From positions 1 to 10,717 of the forward strand of contig JAQCNN010000098.1 in NCBI GenBank assembly GCA_028275005.1: a stretch of 10,717 nt of DNA, read 5' to 3'. A model generated the notes under the pieces. It worked only from the letters and a program-made list of their open reading frames with translations, was not told the origin of the DNA and searched no databases. Both the position numbers and the translations under genes were made by a program. This DNA comes from Salinirussus sp. (GTDB lineage Archaea > Halobacteriota > Halobacteria > Halobacteriales > Haloarculaceae). How positions within the stretch are numbered: position 1 is the stretch's first letter; each line of letters begins with the position of its first letter. This document shows positions 1-6,852 of this stretch, in pieces.

Positions 1-34
1 CTCCGGACAGCACAAACACGACTGCCCCGGCCGC

Positions 35-955
35 TCAGGCGAGGAAGTCGGCGGCGTCGGCGGCAGTCACGGCCGGTGCCTCCTCCATCGGGATGTGTCC
101 CACGCCCTCGTAGGTCCGAAGCCTGGCATCGGGGACCTCATCGGCCAGCTTCCGCCCCAGCGAGGGGGAGAGCCAGGTGTCCTGCTCCCCCCACTGCACA
201 AGCGTCGGACAGGAGACCGCTGCCGGAGTGGTCTCGGCCGGTGAGGCCGCCCGCAGGAGTGAGAGCACTGCCCCGCGGTTCCCACTCCGGCGGAGCAGGT
301 CGTGATACCGGCGGACGTCCGCGCTCGCGAGGGCCGAGGGGTCGCCGTAGGCGTCCTGCAGGACCGCCCGGAAGGCCGCCCGTGGCGTGAGATACCGGGG
401 GACGACACTGACCCCCGGCTGGAGGAGAAACCCTGCCCCGTCGGGGACGACCTTCCGGCCAACGGCGTCCAGCAGGAGCAGCCGGTCGACCAGCCCGGGG
501 TGTGCAACGGCGGCCCGCCACGCGACCCCGCCCCCGAGTGAGTTCCCGGCCAGCGCCACCTCGCCGAGGTCGAGTCGCTCGCAAAACGCCCTGAGGAGGT
601 CGACGTAGGAGGCCATACCGTACCCCCCCTCGGCGGTCGGTCCGGTCAGCCCGAAGCCGGGGAGGTCTAGCCTGACGACGCGGACCCGGTCGGTCAGCCT
701 GTCGACCCAGCCGTCCCAGGTGTGAAGCGAGGAGTACATCCCGTGGAGTGCCACCAGCGTTGGCCCGTCACGGGGACCCTCGTCGCGGTAGTGGACCCTG
801 GCGCCGTCGATGTCGACGAACCCGGAGGCGTCGTTGGCGTACCGCCGCTCCAGGTAGCTACTGGGTAGGTCGGGCTGAAAGGGGGCGACCTCGGCGTAGC
901 TATCCAGAGCAACCTGTCCCGCCGCTCGACCGAGGGTGAACGCCGGTCCAAACAT
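35..955 (-). CDS. Alpha/beta-fold hydrolase
   Basis: A 306-residue single-domain alpha/beta hydrolase, probably cytoplasmic; its substrate cannot be told from sequence. The oxyanion-hole strand-loop LVALHGMYSS lies at residues 67-76, followed by LDLPGFGLTG at 96-105. The nucleophile elbow GNSLGGG (137-143) places the catalytic Ser at 139. The acid is Asp259 in WGEQDTW and the base is His287 in GVGHIPMEEAP, so the triad is complete. A cap region of about 90 residues (roughly 160-250) lies between core halves, as in haloalkane dehalogenase/epoxide hydrolase/meta-cleavage hydrolase-like enzymes. The roughly 45 residues before the core are longer than usual but read in the same acidic style, so I keep the first ATG. 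A 175-nt gap separates it from aroC upstream on the same strand. I see no good TATA box there, so read-through from aroC is possible. The gap contains only two GGTCACC copies (1066-1072, 1074-1080). Function beyond hydrolase is unassigned. Confidence 0.9.
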   Translation of the reverse strand: MFGPAFTLGRAAGQVALDSYAEVAPFQPDLPSSYLERRYANDASGFVDIDGARVHYRDEGPRDGPTLVALHGMYSSLHTWDGWVDRLTDRVRVVRLDLPGFGLTGPTAEGGYGMASYVDLLRAFCERLDLGEVALAGNSLGGGVAWRAAVAHPGLVDRLLLLDAVGRKVVPDGAGFLLQPGVSVVPRYLTPRAAFRAVLQDAYGDPSALASADVRRYHDLLRRSGNRGAVLSLLRAASPAETTPAAVSCPTLVQWGEQDTWLSPSLGRKLADEVPDARLRTYEGVGHIPMEEAPAVTAADAADFLA

Positions 956-1130
956 CGCTATCGGGAGCCCCGGCCGGCGGAGGGGCCGCCAGGCTCGTCG
1001 GCCGGTCTACCGCGGCTCGGGTCCTGCACACCACAGCAGAGTAGTAGGACGGGCTTAGCGTTTCTGGTCACCGGGTCACCCTGTCGTCTGTGACACGGTT
1101 GTTCGCCGGTCGACCGCGCCGGCGCCGGTG

Positions 1131-2354
1131 TCAGTCGTCGATCGTCTCGGCGCTGGTGTCGGCGTCGTCGGGGTCCTCGACCGGGCTCTCGGGGTGGTAC
1201 TCGGTCCTGTACTCACCGGGGCGGTCGTCGAGACGGTCGGGGTTGATCCGGCCGCCAAGCAGCATGAAGTCGAGGATAGTGAGCCGGAGCATCGCCTCCA
1301 CGACCGGGACAGCACGCGGCATCAGGACGGGGTCGTGGCGGCCGACGACCTGGATCTCCTTTCGCTCGCCGGTCTCCCAGTCGACGGTCTCCTGGGTCGA
1401 GGGGATCGAGGTCGGCGCGTGCCAGGTCACCTCACCGTAGATCGGCTCACCGGTGGTGATCCCGCCCTGAAGTCCCCCGTGGTCGTTGCCCTCCGGGACC
1501 GGGTCGCCCTCCTCGCTGACGACCGTCTCGCGGGAGCCGTTGTCGAAGGCCCAGTCCTCGTTGCGCTCGGTGCCCCGCATCCGCCGGGCCTCCCGGCCCT
1601 TTCCGAACTGGAAGCCGGTCGTCGCCGGGACCGAGAACATCGCCTGTCCGAGCCGTGCCGGCACAGAGTCGAACCGGGGTGCACCCAGCCCCCGCGGGAC
1701 GCCACGACACTCGAAGTAGAGGGAGCCGCCGATCGAGTCACCCTCCTTCTGGTACTGGTCGACCGCGTCCCGCATCTCCTCGGCGGTCTCGGGGTGGGCA
1801 CACCGCACCTCGTTGTTCTCGGTGTGTTCGAGCATCTCCTCGAAGCTCACCGCCGGCGCCTCGATGTCACCCACCTGGTTGACGTGGGCCTTTACCTGCA
1901 CGTCGTATCCGGACTGCTCGAGGACCTGCTTTGCGACCGCACCCGCGGCCACCCAGTTGACGGTCTCCCGGGCCGAAGAGCGGCCGCCGCCCCCCCAGTT
2001 GCGGGTGCCGAACTTCGCGGAGTAGGTGAAATCGCCGTGGGACGGCCGAGGGGCGGTCACGAACGGCTCGTACTTGCCCGAGCGGGCGTCCTTGTTCTGG
2101 ATGACCATCCCCAGCGGCGTCCCCGTGGTGTAGCCGTCCTGCAGGCCGGACTTGATCGACACCTCGTCGGGTTCACCGCGAGAGGTGGTGATCATCGACT
2201 GGCCGGGCTTGCGCCGGTCCAGCTCCGCCTGGACTGCCGCCTCGTCCAACTCGACGCCGGCGGGACACCCGGAGACCGTACAGCCCATCGCCTCCCCGTG
2301 GGACTCCCCGAAGGTCGTCACCTGAAAGAGCCGGCCGAAGGTGTTGCCATTCAT
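1131..2354 (-). CDS. aroC: Chorismate synthase
   Basis: Catalyses the last step of the shikimate pathway, 5-enolpyruvylshikimate-3-phosphate to chorismate, using reduced FMN; cytosolic. The family signatures are visible: TFGESHGEAMG near residues 14-24 right after the start, the RSSARETVNW block (FMN/substrate loop), NDHGGLQGGITTGEPI, and HDPVLMPRAVPVVEAM near the C-terminal core. Most relatives have Cys where this protein has Val in HDPV. The start is set at the ATG at 2354, giving MNGNTFGRLF, the canonical N-terminus; a longer frame to 2459 would add 35 residues with no family match. A G-rich stretch (GGGGGT) immediately precedes this ATG and may act as a Shine-Dalgarno element. The product is 407 residues. 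The last 25-30 are an acidic, Pro/Asp-rich tail beyond the usual family end, probably disordered. It is transcribed divergently from the peroxiredoxin across 138 nt. Confidence 0.97.
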   Translation of the reverse strand: MNGNTFGRLFQVTTFGESHGEAMGCTVSGCPAGVELDEAAVQAELDRRKPGQSMITTSRGEPDEVSIKSGLQDGYTTGTPLGMVIQNKDARSGKYEPFVTAPRPSHGDFTYSAKFGTRNWGGGGRSSARETVNWVAAGAVAKQVLEQSGYDVQVKAHVNQVGDIEAPAVSFEEMLEHTENNEVRCAHPETAEEMRDAVDQYQKEGDSIGGSLYFECRGVPRGLGAPRFDSVPARLGQAMFSVPATTGFQFGKGREARRMRGTERNEDWAFDNGSRETVVSEEGDPVPEGNDHGGLQGGITTGEPIYGEVTWHAPTSIPSTQETVDWETGERKEIQVVGRHDPVLMPRAVPVVEAMLRLTILDFMLLGGRINPDRLDDRPGEYRTEYHPESPVEDPDDADTSAETIDD

Positions 2355-2492
2355 TACCCCCACATCGTGGATCTGGACACTTAGCCTTTGCACTGTGCCG
2401 GTCAGCCTGCGCGCGGTGTCCGGCCACCCTGACCCGGCCCGGGCCGACGCCGGAGTCACAACGGTAAAGCCGGCTGGTGAGCAATCGGGGGT

Positions 2493-2966
2493 ATGGTTTC
2501 AACAGGTGACACCGCACCCGCGTTCACCGCACCGCTCGCCACAGGCGACATCGAGGAGTTCGCGCTCGAGGACCACCTCGACGAGGCGCCACTCGTCCTC
2601 GCCTTCTTTCCCGGGGCCTTCACCGGGGTCTGTAGCCACGAGATGAGCACCTTCCAGGACCGGCTCGGGGAGTTCCAGGAGGCCGGCGCGTCGGTCTACG
2701 GGCTCAGCGTCGATTCCCCGTTCGCGCTCAACGAGTTCCGCGACAAACTCGACCTCCGGTTCGACCTCGTGAGCGACGCCGACAAGGAGGTCGTCGAGGC
2801 CTACGACGTGACCATGGACTTCGAGGCGCTGGGTGTCCACGACGTCGCCAAGCGCGCAGTGTTCGTCGTCGACGGTGACGGGACGGTCACGTACACCTGG
2901 GTGAGCGACGACCCGGGCGTCGAACCGGACTACGACGAGGTCCTCGAGGCCGCCAGCGGGGCGTGA
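2493..2966 (+). CDS. Peroxiredoxin (single-cysteine, AhpC/Bcp-like)
   Basis: A 157-residue thiol peroxidase of the redoxin fold, expected to reduce hydrogen peroxide and organic hydroperoxides in the cytoplasm. The active-site motif PGAFTGVC (residues 40-47) gives the Pro40, Thr44 and peroxidatic Cys47 of the PxxxTxxC signature, and Arg121 in AKRAVFVVD is the likely third catalytic-pocket residue. Cys47 is the only cysteine in the protein, so it must work by a 1-Cys mechanism with an external thiol reductant rather than an internal resolving cysteine. The length fits compact AhpE/Bcp-like proteins rather than the longer 1-Cys Prx6 class. The ATG at 2493 follows a GGGGGT tract, and a weak TATA-like GGTAAAG lies about 28 nt upstream (near 2462-2468), so the mRNA may be nearly leaderless. 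The HD-domain gene follows 30 nt later on the same strand and is probably co-transcribed. Confidence 0.93.
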   Translation: MVSTGDTAPAFTAPLATGDIEEFALEDHLDEAPLVLAFFPGAFTGVCSHEMSTFQDRLGEFQEAGASVYGLSVDSPFALNEFRDKLDLRFDLVSDADKEVVEAYDVTMDFEALGVHDVAKRAVFVVDGDGTVTYTWVSDDPGVEPDYDEVLEAASGA

Positions 2967-2996
2967 GCTTTTCCCCCCGGACAGTCAGGATCCGGT

Positions 2997-3818
2997 ATGG
3001 TCGATGAGACGAGCGAGGGCCTGCCCGACGCCTGGGCCTATGACCCCGACGCCGAGCACCCCTTTCCCGACGAGCGGCTGGAGGAGGTGATGGCCGCCGT
3101 CGACGACGACCCCGAGATCCAGGCGTATCTGGACGCCCAGAACGTCAACCCCGTCACGCGCAAGCGGTACAACGACCACGGCTCGAAACACATCGAGATC
3201 GTCCGGAACCGGGCACTGTCGCTCTACAGCCTGCTCAAAGCCGGCGGCGTCGCGTTCAACGGCGCGGCCGACCACGACCTCGAGGAGTCCGACGAGCCCG
3301 TCATCGTCGCCCTCGCGGCCGTTCTCCACGACATCGGTCACGTCGTCCACCGCGACGACCATCCCTACTACTCGATCCCGCTCGCCGCCGACATCCTCGA
3401 CCGACTGTTGCCGGGGTTCTACGACACGGCGCCGACCGTCCAGTTGAAAGGCGAGGTCCTTCACGCCATCCTCTGTCACCACACCGAGGAGGACCCGCTC
3501 ACGCTGGAGGCGGGTGTGGTCAGAGTTGCCGACGCGCTGGACATGGAGTACGGCCGGTCACGGATCCCCTACGAGCGCGGCGGGCGTGGGATCAACACGG
3601 TCTCCAGCCAGGCCATCCAGGATGTCACCCTCTCGGCCGGCGAGGAGGTCCCCGTCCTCGTCGAGATCGAGATGACAAATGCCGCCGGCGTCTACCAGGT
3701 CGACAACCTCCTGAAGGCCAAACTGCAGGACTCCGGGCTCGAGGACCTGGTCCGGATCGTCGCCGTCAACACCCACGCGGAGAGTGACAACATCGTCGAG
3801 CGGGTCGAACTCGACTGA
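2997..3818 (+). CDS. HD-domain metal-dependent phosphohydrolase
   Basis: A 273-residue cytoplasmic HD-superfamily protein; these enzymes use a binuclear or mononuclear metal site to hydrolyse phosphoester substrates, but the substrate here is unknown. Metal-ligand candidates appear in the expected order: His61/His65 in YNDHGSKHIEIV, the His-Asp pair 111-112 in AAVLHDIGHVVHR, His122 in DDHPYYS, His156 and His161/162 in HAILCHHTEED, and Asp179 in VRVADALDM. No GYP motif follows, so it is not an HD-GYP cyclic-di-GMP phosphodiesterase. The N-terminal 50 residues are acidic. The C-terminal part after about residue 205 (beginning IQDVTLSAGEEVPVLVEIEM) predicts as a small alpha/beta appendage, possibly for dimerisation or ligand sensing. 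It lies 30 nt behind the peroxiredoxin with no visible TATA box of its own, suggesting one transcript; that does not by itself imply a redox role. Confidence 0.88.
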   Translation: MVDETSEGLPDAWAYDPDAEHPFPDERLEEVMAAVDDDPEIQAYLDAQNVNPVTRKRYNDHGSKHIEIVRNRALSLYSLLKAGGVAFNGAADHDLEESDEPVIVALAAVLHDIGHVVHRDDHPYYSIPLAADILDRLLPGFYDTAPTVQLKGEVLHAILCHHTEEDPLTLEAGVVRVADALDMEYGRSRIPYERGGRGINTVSSQAIQDVTLSAGEEVPVLVEIEMTNAAGVYQVDNLLKAKLQDSGLEDLVRIVAVNTHAESDNIVERVELD

Positions 3819-3825
3819 CCGACAC

Positions 3826-3837
3826 AAAAGTTTAGTG
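3826..3837 (+). promoter_or_regulatory. TATA-like box of the small 106-residue gene
   Basis: An A-rich then TTTAG stretch (AAAAGTTTAGTG) is the only AT-rich run in the 48-nt gap after the HD gene. Its centre is about 33 nt before the ATG at 3867, a spacing that fits a short-leader archaeal promoter. Assignment is by position and composition only. Confidence 0.5.
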
Positions 3838-3841
3838 CGCT

Positions 3842-3854
3842 GACAACTGTTGTC
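3842..3854. promoter_or_regulatory. Perfect palindrome, candidate operator
   Basis: GACAAC-T-GTTGTC is a 6-bp perfect inverted repeat around one central base. It sits between the TATA-like box (ending about 3837) and the start codon at 3867, where a bound dimeric regulator would block archaeal pre-initiation complex assembly. The regulator is unknown and no second copy was seen in the window. Confidence 0.4.
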
Positions 3855-3866
3855 GGCAGTACGGAC

Positions 3867-4187
3867 ATGCGCACCGACGAGCGACACGACCTCTCCGAGA
3901 GCCGCCCCGACTCGCCGGCAGACAGCGGTCTGTGGAGCCGTCTCACCGACCGCCTCTCCGCCGCGGCCGCCCGTGTGCGGGACGCACTGGGCGCCGATTC
4001 GCCCCCGGCCTCGGCGGCGGCCGACCGGGACAGCCGGCCAGACCGGCACGACCTGGGGGACGCTGTGACCGATACCGACAGCGAACCCGGTGAACTGACC
4101 GTCTCTCGGGCCGACGGGCGGCTGCGTGTCGCCGAGGGCCCCGGCGCCTACATCGAGTCGGACACCTGGGAGGCGGTCGAACGGTAG
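3867..4187 (+). CDS. Small unrecognised acidic protein
   Basis: A 106-residue protein I cannot assign. Residues 1-20 and 43-75 are rich in Asp, Ser, Pro and Arg and look disordered. Residues 22-42 (LWSRLTDRL followed by an Ala/Arg-rich stretch) could form an amphipathic helix. The C-terminal 30 residues are the most ordered part, with a possible beta hairpin (ELTVSRADGRLRVAEG) ending in GAYIESDTWEAVER; this Tyr-Ile-Glu-Ser-Asp-Thr ending resembles short tails I associate with small haloarchaeal proteins, but I cannot name a family. There is no signal peptide, membrane helix or cysteine. Coding support comes from acidic haloarchaeal composition, an own TATA-like box, a palindrome in the promoter, and a tail-to-tail arrangement with the photolyase gene only 32 nt away. 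The start is the first ATG after the promoter. Confidence 0.72.
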   Translation: MRTDERHDLSESRPDSPADSGLWSRLTDRLSAAAARVRDALGADSPPASAAADRDSRPDRHDLGDAVTDTDSEPGELTVSRADGRLRVAEGPGAYIESDTWEAVER

Positions 4188-4219
4188 GTCGACGGCTCCT
4201 GTGTGACAGTCAACCGCCG

Positions 4220-5746
4220 CTATAGCTCACTCTCGCGGGCGCGCTCTCGCAGGTCGTCCGCCCGCTCGCGTATCGCTGTCAACTCCTCGTCGTCCTTGTT
4301 GTCGAGGTGGTTGTAGACCAGTCCCATCCGGTGATTCGACCGGAGACTGTCCTCGTTGCGGTCCAGGAAGTCCCAGTAGAAGGTGTTGAACGGGCAGGCC
4401 CCCTCGCCGGTGGTCTTTGTCTTGTAGTACGGACAGCCCGAGCAGTAGTCGCTCATCCCGTCGATGTAGTTCGCGGAGGCGGCGTAGGGTTTGGTGGCGA
4501 AGACGCCGGCACCGAACATCCCCATCTCGACGACGTTTGGCGTGGTGATCCAGTGGAAGGCGTCGACGTAGGACGCGTGGAACCACTCGTTGAGCTGTGC
4601 GGGCTCGACCCCGTAGATGAGCGCGAAGTTCGAGAGGATCATCAGTCGCTCGATGTGGTGGGAGTAGCCCCGCTGTCTGACCCCGTCGACGACGTCCGAG
4701 AGACAGGCCATGTCGGTGTCGCCCGTCCAGTAGAAGTCGGGCAGGTCGGCCTCGGCGTCGAGCTGGTTTGCCGTCGCGAGCCCCGGCATCTCCCGGCGGT
4801 AGACGTGCCGGAGGAACTCCCGCCAGCCCAGCACCTGCCGAACGAACCCCTCGATACAGTGGAGTGGGGCCGACTCCTCGCGGTAGGCGGTCACGGCTCG
4901 CTCGATGACCTCCCGGGGGTGGAGCAGACCGAGGTGGAGTGACGTGGAGATGAGGCTGTGACACAGCGCCCACTCCTCCTCGAGCATGGCGTCCTGGTAG
5001 TCCCCGAACTCGGCCAGCCGGGTGGTGACAAAGTCATCGAGTGCCCGACAGGCCCCCCGGCGGGTGACCGGCCAGCGGAACTCCTCGGGGTCCGCCCACG
5101 CCCCGCCGTAGGGTGGCTCGTCGTAGCCGCCGGCAAACTCGTCTTCGACCCACTCGTTCACCTCCTGGGTGAGCGCGTCGGGCTCGAAGACCGGCGGCTC
5201 CGGCGGACTCCAGCCATCCGGCGGTGTCTCGCGGTTCTGGTCGTCGTAGTTCCACTCCCCGCCAGCGGGGTCGCCGTCCTCCATCAGGTAGCCCGTCCGG
5301 CGGCGCATGAACCGGTAGAAGTCCTCGTGGCGCAGCCGTCCGTCACCGGCCCAGTCGTCGAAGCTCTCGGCGTCACACAGAAACAGGTCGTTCTCCACGA
5401 GGTCGATACTGCCACCGGCGGCCTGGGCGGCCTCCCGTAACCCCGCTGCCGCGCCGTGGCTGGCCGGCTCCATCGCGACCACGGTGTCGTCGGGGTGTGC
5501 GTCGAAGTGTGCCTCGAACCCCTCCCGGAACGTCTCGACGGTGTAGTAGTCCACCGTCCGCCCGTCCGCGCGAAGGCGGTCCCGAAAGTGCCGCATCGCG
5601 CTGAACACGAGCGTCAGCTTGTGGGGGTGATAGGGGTGACGCCGCGCGAACTCACGGGCCTCGACCAGCACGACACGCTCCTCGGGGCGCTCTACCAGCG
5701 GGCCGACCTCTCGGGTCAACTGGTCGCCCAGCACGAGTACTGTCAC
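4220..5746 (-). CDS. Fe-S photolyase/cryptochrome (PhrB/FeS-BCP class)
   Basis: A 508-residue flavoprotein of the bacterial-type Fe-S cryptochrome/photolyase class, whose studied members are (6-4) photolyases binding FAD, a lumazine antenna and a [4Fe-4S] cluster. The N-terminus VTVLVLGDQLTREVGPL is the typical Rossmann antenna-domain start. Residues of the FAD-binding helical domain are recognisable in GWREFLRHVYRR (from about 307) and HHIERLMILSNFALIYG (from about 363). Four cysteines at 348, 435, 438 and 451 have the spacing C-x86-C-x2-C-x12-C, close to that of Agrobacterium PhrB (Cys350/438/441/454 as I recall). The start is a GTG at 5746, because upstream in-frame sequence (to 5968) is Arg-rich and unrelated to the family, and a TATA box lies about 39 nt before this GTG. 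It likely repairs UV lesions, important for a sun-exposed halophile. A signalling cryptochrome role cannot be excluded. Confidence 0.93.
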   Translation of the reverse strand: MTVLVLGDQLTREVGPLVERPEERVVLVEAREFARRHPYHPHKLTLVFSAMRHFRDRLRADGRTVDYYTVETFREGFEAHFDAHPDDTVVAMEPASHGAAAGLREAAQAAGGSIDLVENDLFLCDAESFDDWAGDGRLRHEDFYRFMRRRTGYLMEDGDPAGGEWNYDDQNRETPPDGWSPPEPPVFEPDALTQEVNEWVEDEFAGGYDEPPYGGAWADPEEFRWPVTRRGACRALDDFVTTRLAEFGDYQDAMLEEEWALCHSLISTSLHLGLLHPREVIERAVTAYREESAPLHCIEGFVRQVLGWREFLRHVYRREMPGLATANQLDAEADLPDFYWTGDTDMACLSDVVDGVRQRGYSHHIERLMILSNFALIYGVEPAQLNEWFHASYVDAFHWITTPNVVEMGMFGAGVFATKPYAASANYIDGMSDYCSGCPYYKTKTTGEGACPFNTFYWDFLDRNEDSLRSNHRMGLVYNHLDNKDDEELTAIRERADDLRERARESEL

Positions 5747-5780
5747 AGAAACTGCACCATACCCAACCGAGGGCCGCGAG

Positions 5781-5790
5781 CGTAATAAAT
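5781..5790 (-). promoter_or_regulatory. TATA box of the photolyase gene
   Basis: Read on the minus strand this is ATTTATTACG, the only AT-rich run in a GC-rich 232-nt gap. Its centre is about 39 nt from the GTG start at 5746, predicting transcription from about 5758 and a leader near 12 nt. It also supports the shorter GTG start over the upstream in-frame ATG at 5968, which would lie far outside this promoter. The rest of the gap up to the tRNA shows no gene I can support. Confidence 0.55.
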
Positions 5791-5978
5791 CGCAGGCGGA
5801 CCGGCCTGACACGGCGACGAGTTCACACCGTTCGCCGGCGCTGGTGCACGAACGACACCGAAACCCCCGAGAAACGTGCCGGGACGGCCCGCGACGCGCT
5901 GGCCGACCTCCCCGTCTCCGGTGAGGTGCTCCCCGAAGGGAAAGCTCCTTTAGCGGACGCGCACCCACACCCAGGTAG

Positions 5979-6051
5979 GCGCGGTTGGTCTAGCTGGTTA
6001 GGACAGTGGCCTTCCAAGCCACTTGCCCGGGTTCGAATCCCGGACCGCGCA
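5979..6051 (+). tRNA. tRNA-Gly (anticodon UCC)
   Basis: A complete 73-nt cloverleaf reads GGA codons as glycine. Acceptor strands GCGCGGT (5979-5985) and ACCGCGC (6044-6050) pair along seven bases, with discriminator A at 6051. The D arm pairs GTC with GAC around a loop containing GG. The anticodon arm GTGGC-CTTCCAA-GCCAC places TCC at positions 34-36. The T arm CCGGG-TTCGAAT-CCCGG is canonical. There is no intron, and CCA is not encoded (the next bases are TGC), as is usual in archaea. Possible upstream AT-richer sequence is CTCCTTTAGC (5945-5954), about 25-30 nt before the mature 5' end, a weak box A candidate. Its wobble base U34 is the kind modified to mcm5U-type derivatives, relevant to the neighbouring Trm9-like gene. 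Confidence 0.97.
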
Positions 6052-6053
6052 TG

Positions 6054-6107
6054 CGAGGCGCGACCCCGGGAGCGCCTCGGTTGCGAACGGGGAGCGAAAC
6101 GACCCGT
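6054..6107. terminator. Two hairpins between tRNA-Gly and the methyltransferase
   Basis: CGAGGCGC (6054-6061) and GCGCCTCG (6072-6079) form an 8-bp perfect stem with a 10-nt loop starting 3 nt after the tRNA. A second 5-bp stem, ACGGG (6087-6091) with CCCGT (6103-6107), follows. The two flanking genes converge here, so the structures could help 3' processing or termination. No T-run follows, which weakens a classical archaeal terminator call, and GC-rich DNA yields such stems by chance. Confidence 0.35.
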
Positions 6108-6147
6108 GAGCGCGGCGGACGGCGCGCGCCCATCTCCCCGCCGCGTG

Positions 6148-6852
6148 TTATTCGCTACGGACTCGCGCATAACAGTTCCCGCTCGCGAGCCAGGTCGCCT
6201 CGACTGTCAGCGGGCTCGCGTCGAGGTCGGCCGCGAACTCCTCGGGTGCGTAGATGTGGTAGAACCGCGGGACAGTCGCGCCGTCGGGAAGCGTCCAGTC
6301 GACGGTCGTGTCGAAGCCACCCGTCCCGTCGGGGTCGGCGTCGAACCGGTCGTGGGTCGTACTCCAGACGCTCACGAGCCCTGCCCCGCCAGGCGCGAGC
6401 ACTCGGGCGAGTTCCGCGAGACTCCCCCGCCGGGTCCCACGGTCGGGAAGGTGGTGTAGCGTCGCGATGTAGAGGGCGATGTCGACACTGCCGGCGTCGA
6501 CGGGCAGGCGGATGGCGTCCCCCTGGAGCAGCGCCACCCTGCCACCCACCCGGGACCGGGCCTCTGTGAGCAGGCCGCGGCTGGCGTCCAGTCCCAGGGT
6601 GTGGTCGACTCGCTCTGCCAGTGGCCCGGCGTTTCGACCGTTTCCGCAGCCGATATCCAGCCCGACTGTGCCGCTTCGCCCGCCGAGGAACTCGCGGGTC
6701 TCGGGCCAGGCGTGGTGGCGGGTCTCGGCAAAGTGAGCGGCGATAGTGTCGTACACCTCACGCACGCGCTCGGGCGACCGGGCCGGTCGCCGGTCTCGAG
6801 CCCCCTCGGTCGCGTCCCGCGTCGCGTCCGTCTCAGGGTTCCCGTCGCTCAC
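6148..6852 (-). CDS. Trm9/ALKBH8-like tRNA wobble-uridine methyltransferase
   Basis: A 234-residue class I SAM-dependent methyltransferase. Beyond the generic SAM motifs (VGLDIGCGNGRN at 63-74, Asp89 in LGLDAS at the end of strand 2, DAIRLP at 112-117), it carries features of the Trm9 family: VYDTIAAHFAETRHHAWP at 33-50 matches the family's YxxIAxHFxxTRxxxWP, and GGAGLVSVWS (155-164), VDWTLP (184-189), PRFYHIYAPEEF (195-206) and NCYARVR near the end fit in order. Yeast Trm9, with Trm112, methylates carboxymethyluridine at tRNA position 34; an equivalent archaeal role is likely but unproven for this protein. The first 25 residues are a disordered acidic/Arg tail. The GTG start at 6852 overlaps the tyrS stop (GTGA), so it is translationally coupled as the second gene of a tyrS operon. 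A general small-molecule methyltransferase is the alternative. Confidence 0.83.
   Translation of the reverse strand: MSDGNPETDATRDATEGARDRRPARSPERVREVYDTIAAHFAETRHHAWPETREFLGGRSGTVGLDIGCGNGRNAGPLAERVDHTLGLDASRGLLTEARSRVGGRVALLQGDAIRLPVDAGSVDIALYIATLHHLPDRGTRRGSLAELARVLAPGGAGLVSVWSTTHDRFDADPDGTGGFDTTVDWTLPDGATVPRFYHIYAPEEFAADLDASPLTVEATWLASGNCYARVRSE

Noticed and set aside
1066..1080. Two GGTCACC copies 1 nt apart
   Set aside because: Too short and too close to restriction-like chance repeats in GC-rich DNA to call a regulatory site; only two units.
1128..2384. A 418-codon open frame on the plus strand opposite aroC
   Set aside because: It lies fully antisense to a gene with clear family motifs. 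Long antisense frames are expected in DNA with high GC at third codon positions, and its translation shows no domain.
5747..5968. N-terminal extension of the photolyase to an ATG at 5968
   Set aside because: The added 74 residues are Arg-rich, unlike the acidic protein, and precede the canonical antenna-domain start. The TATA box lies inside the extension.
5852..5978. A stretch in the photolyase-tRNA gap whose plus-strand translation (around ARDALADLPVSGEVLPEG) looks like haloarchaeal protein
   Set aside because: There is no start codon and no promoter in a suitable place, and the frame runs into the tRNA gene. It could be a gene remnant, but composition alone is too weak to call one.
6006..6569. 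Open frames starting inside the tRNA and running antisense through the methyltransferase
   Set aside because: They overlap a well-supported tRNA and a coding gene, and their translations are Arg/Pro/Gly-rich, typical of shadow frames.
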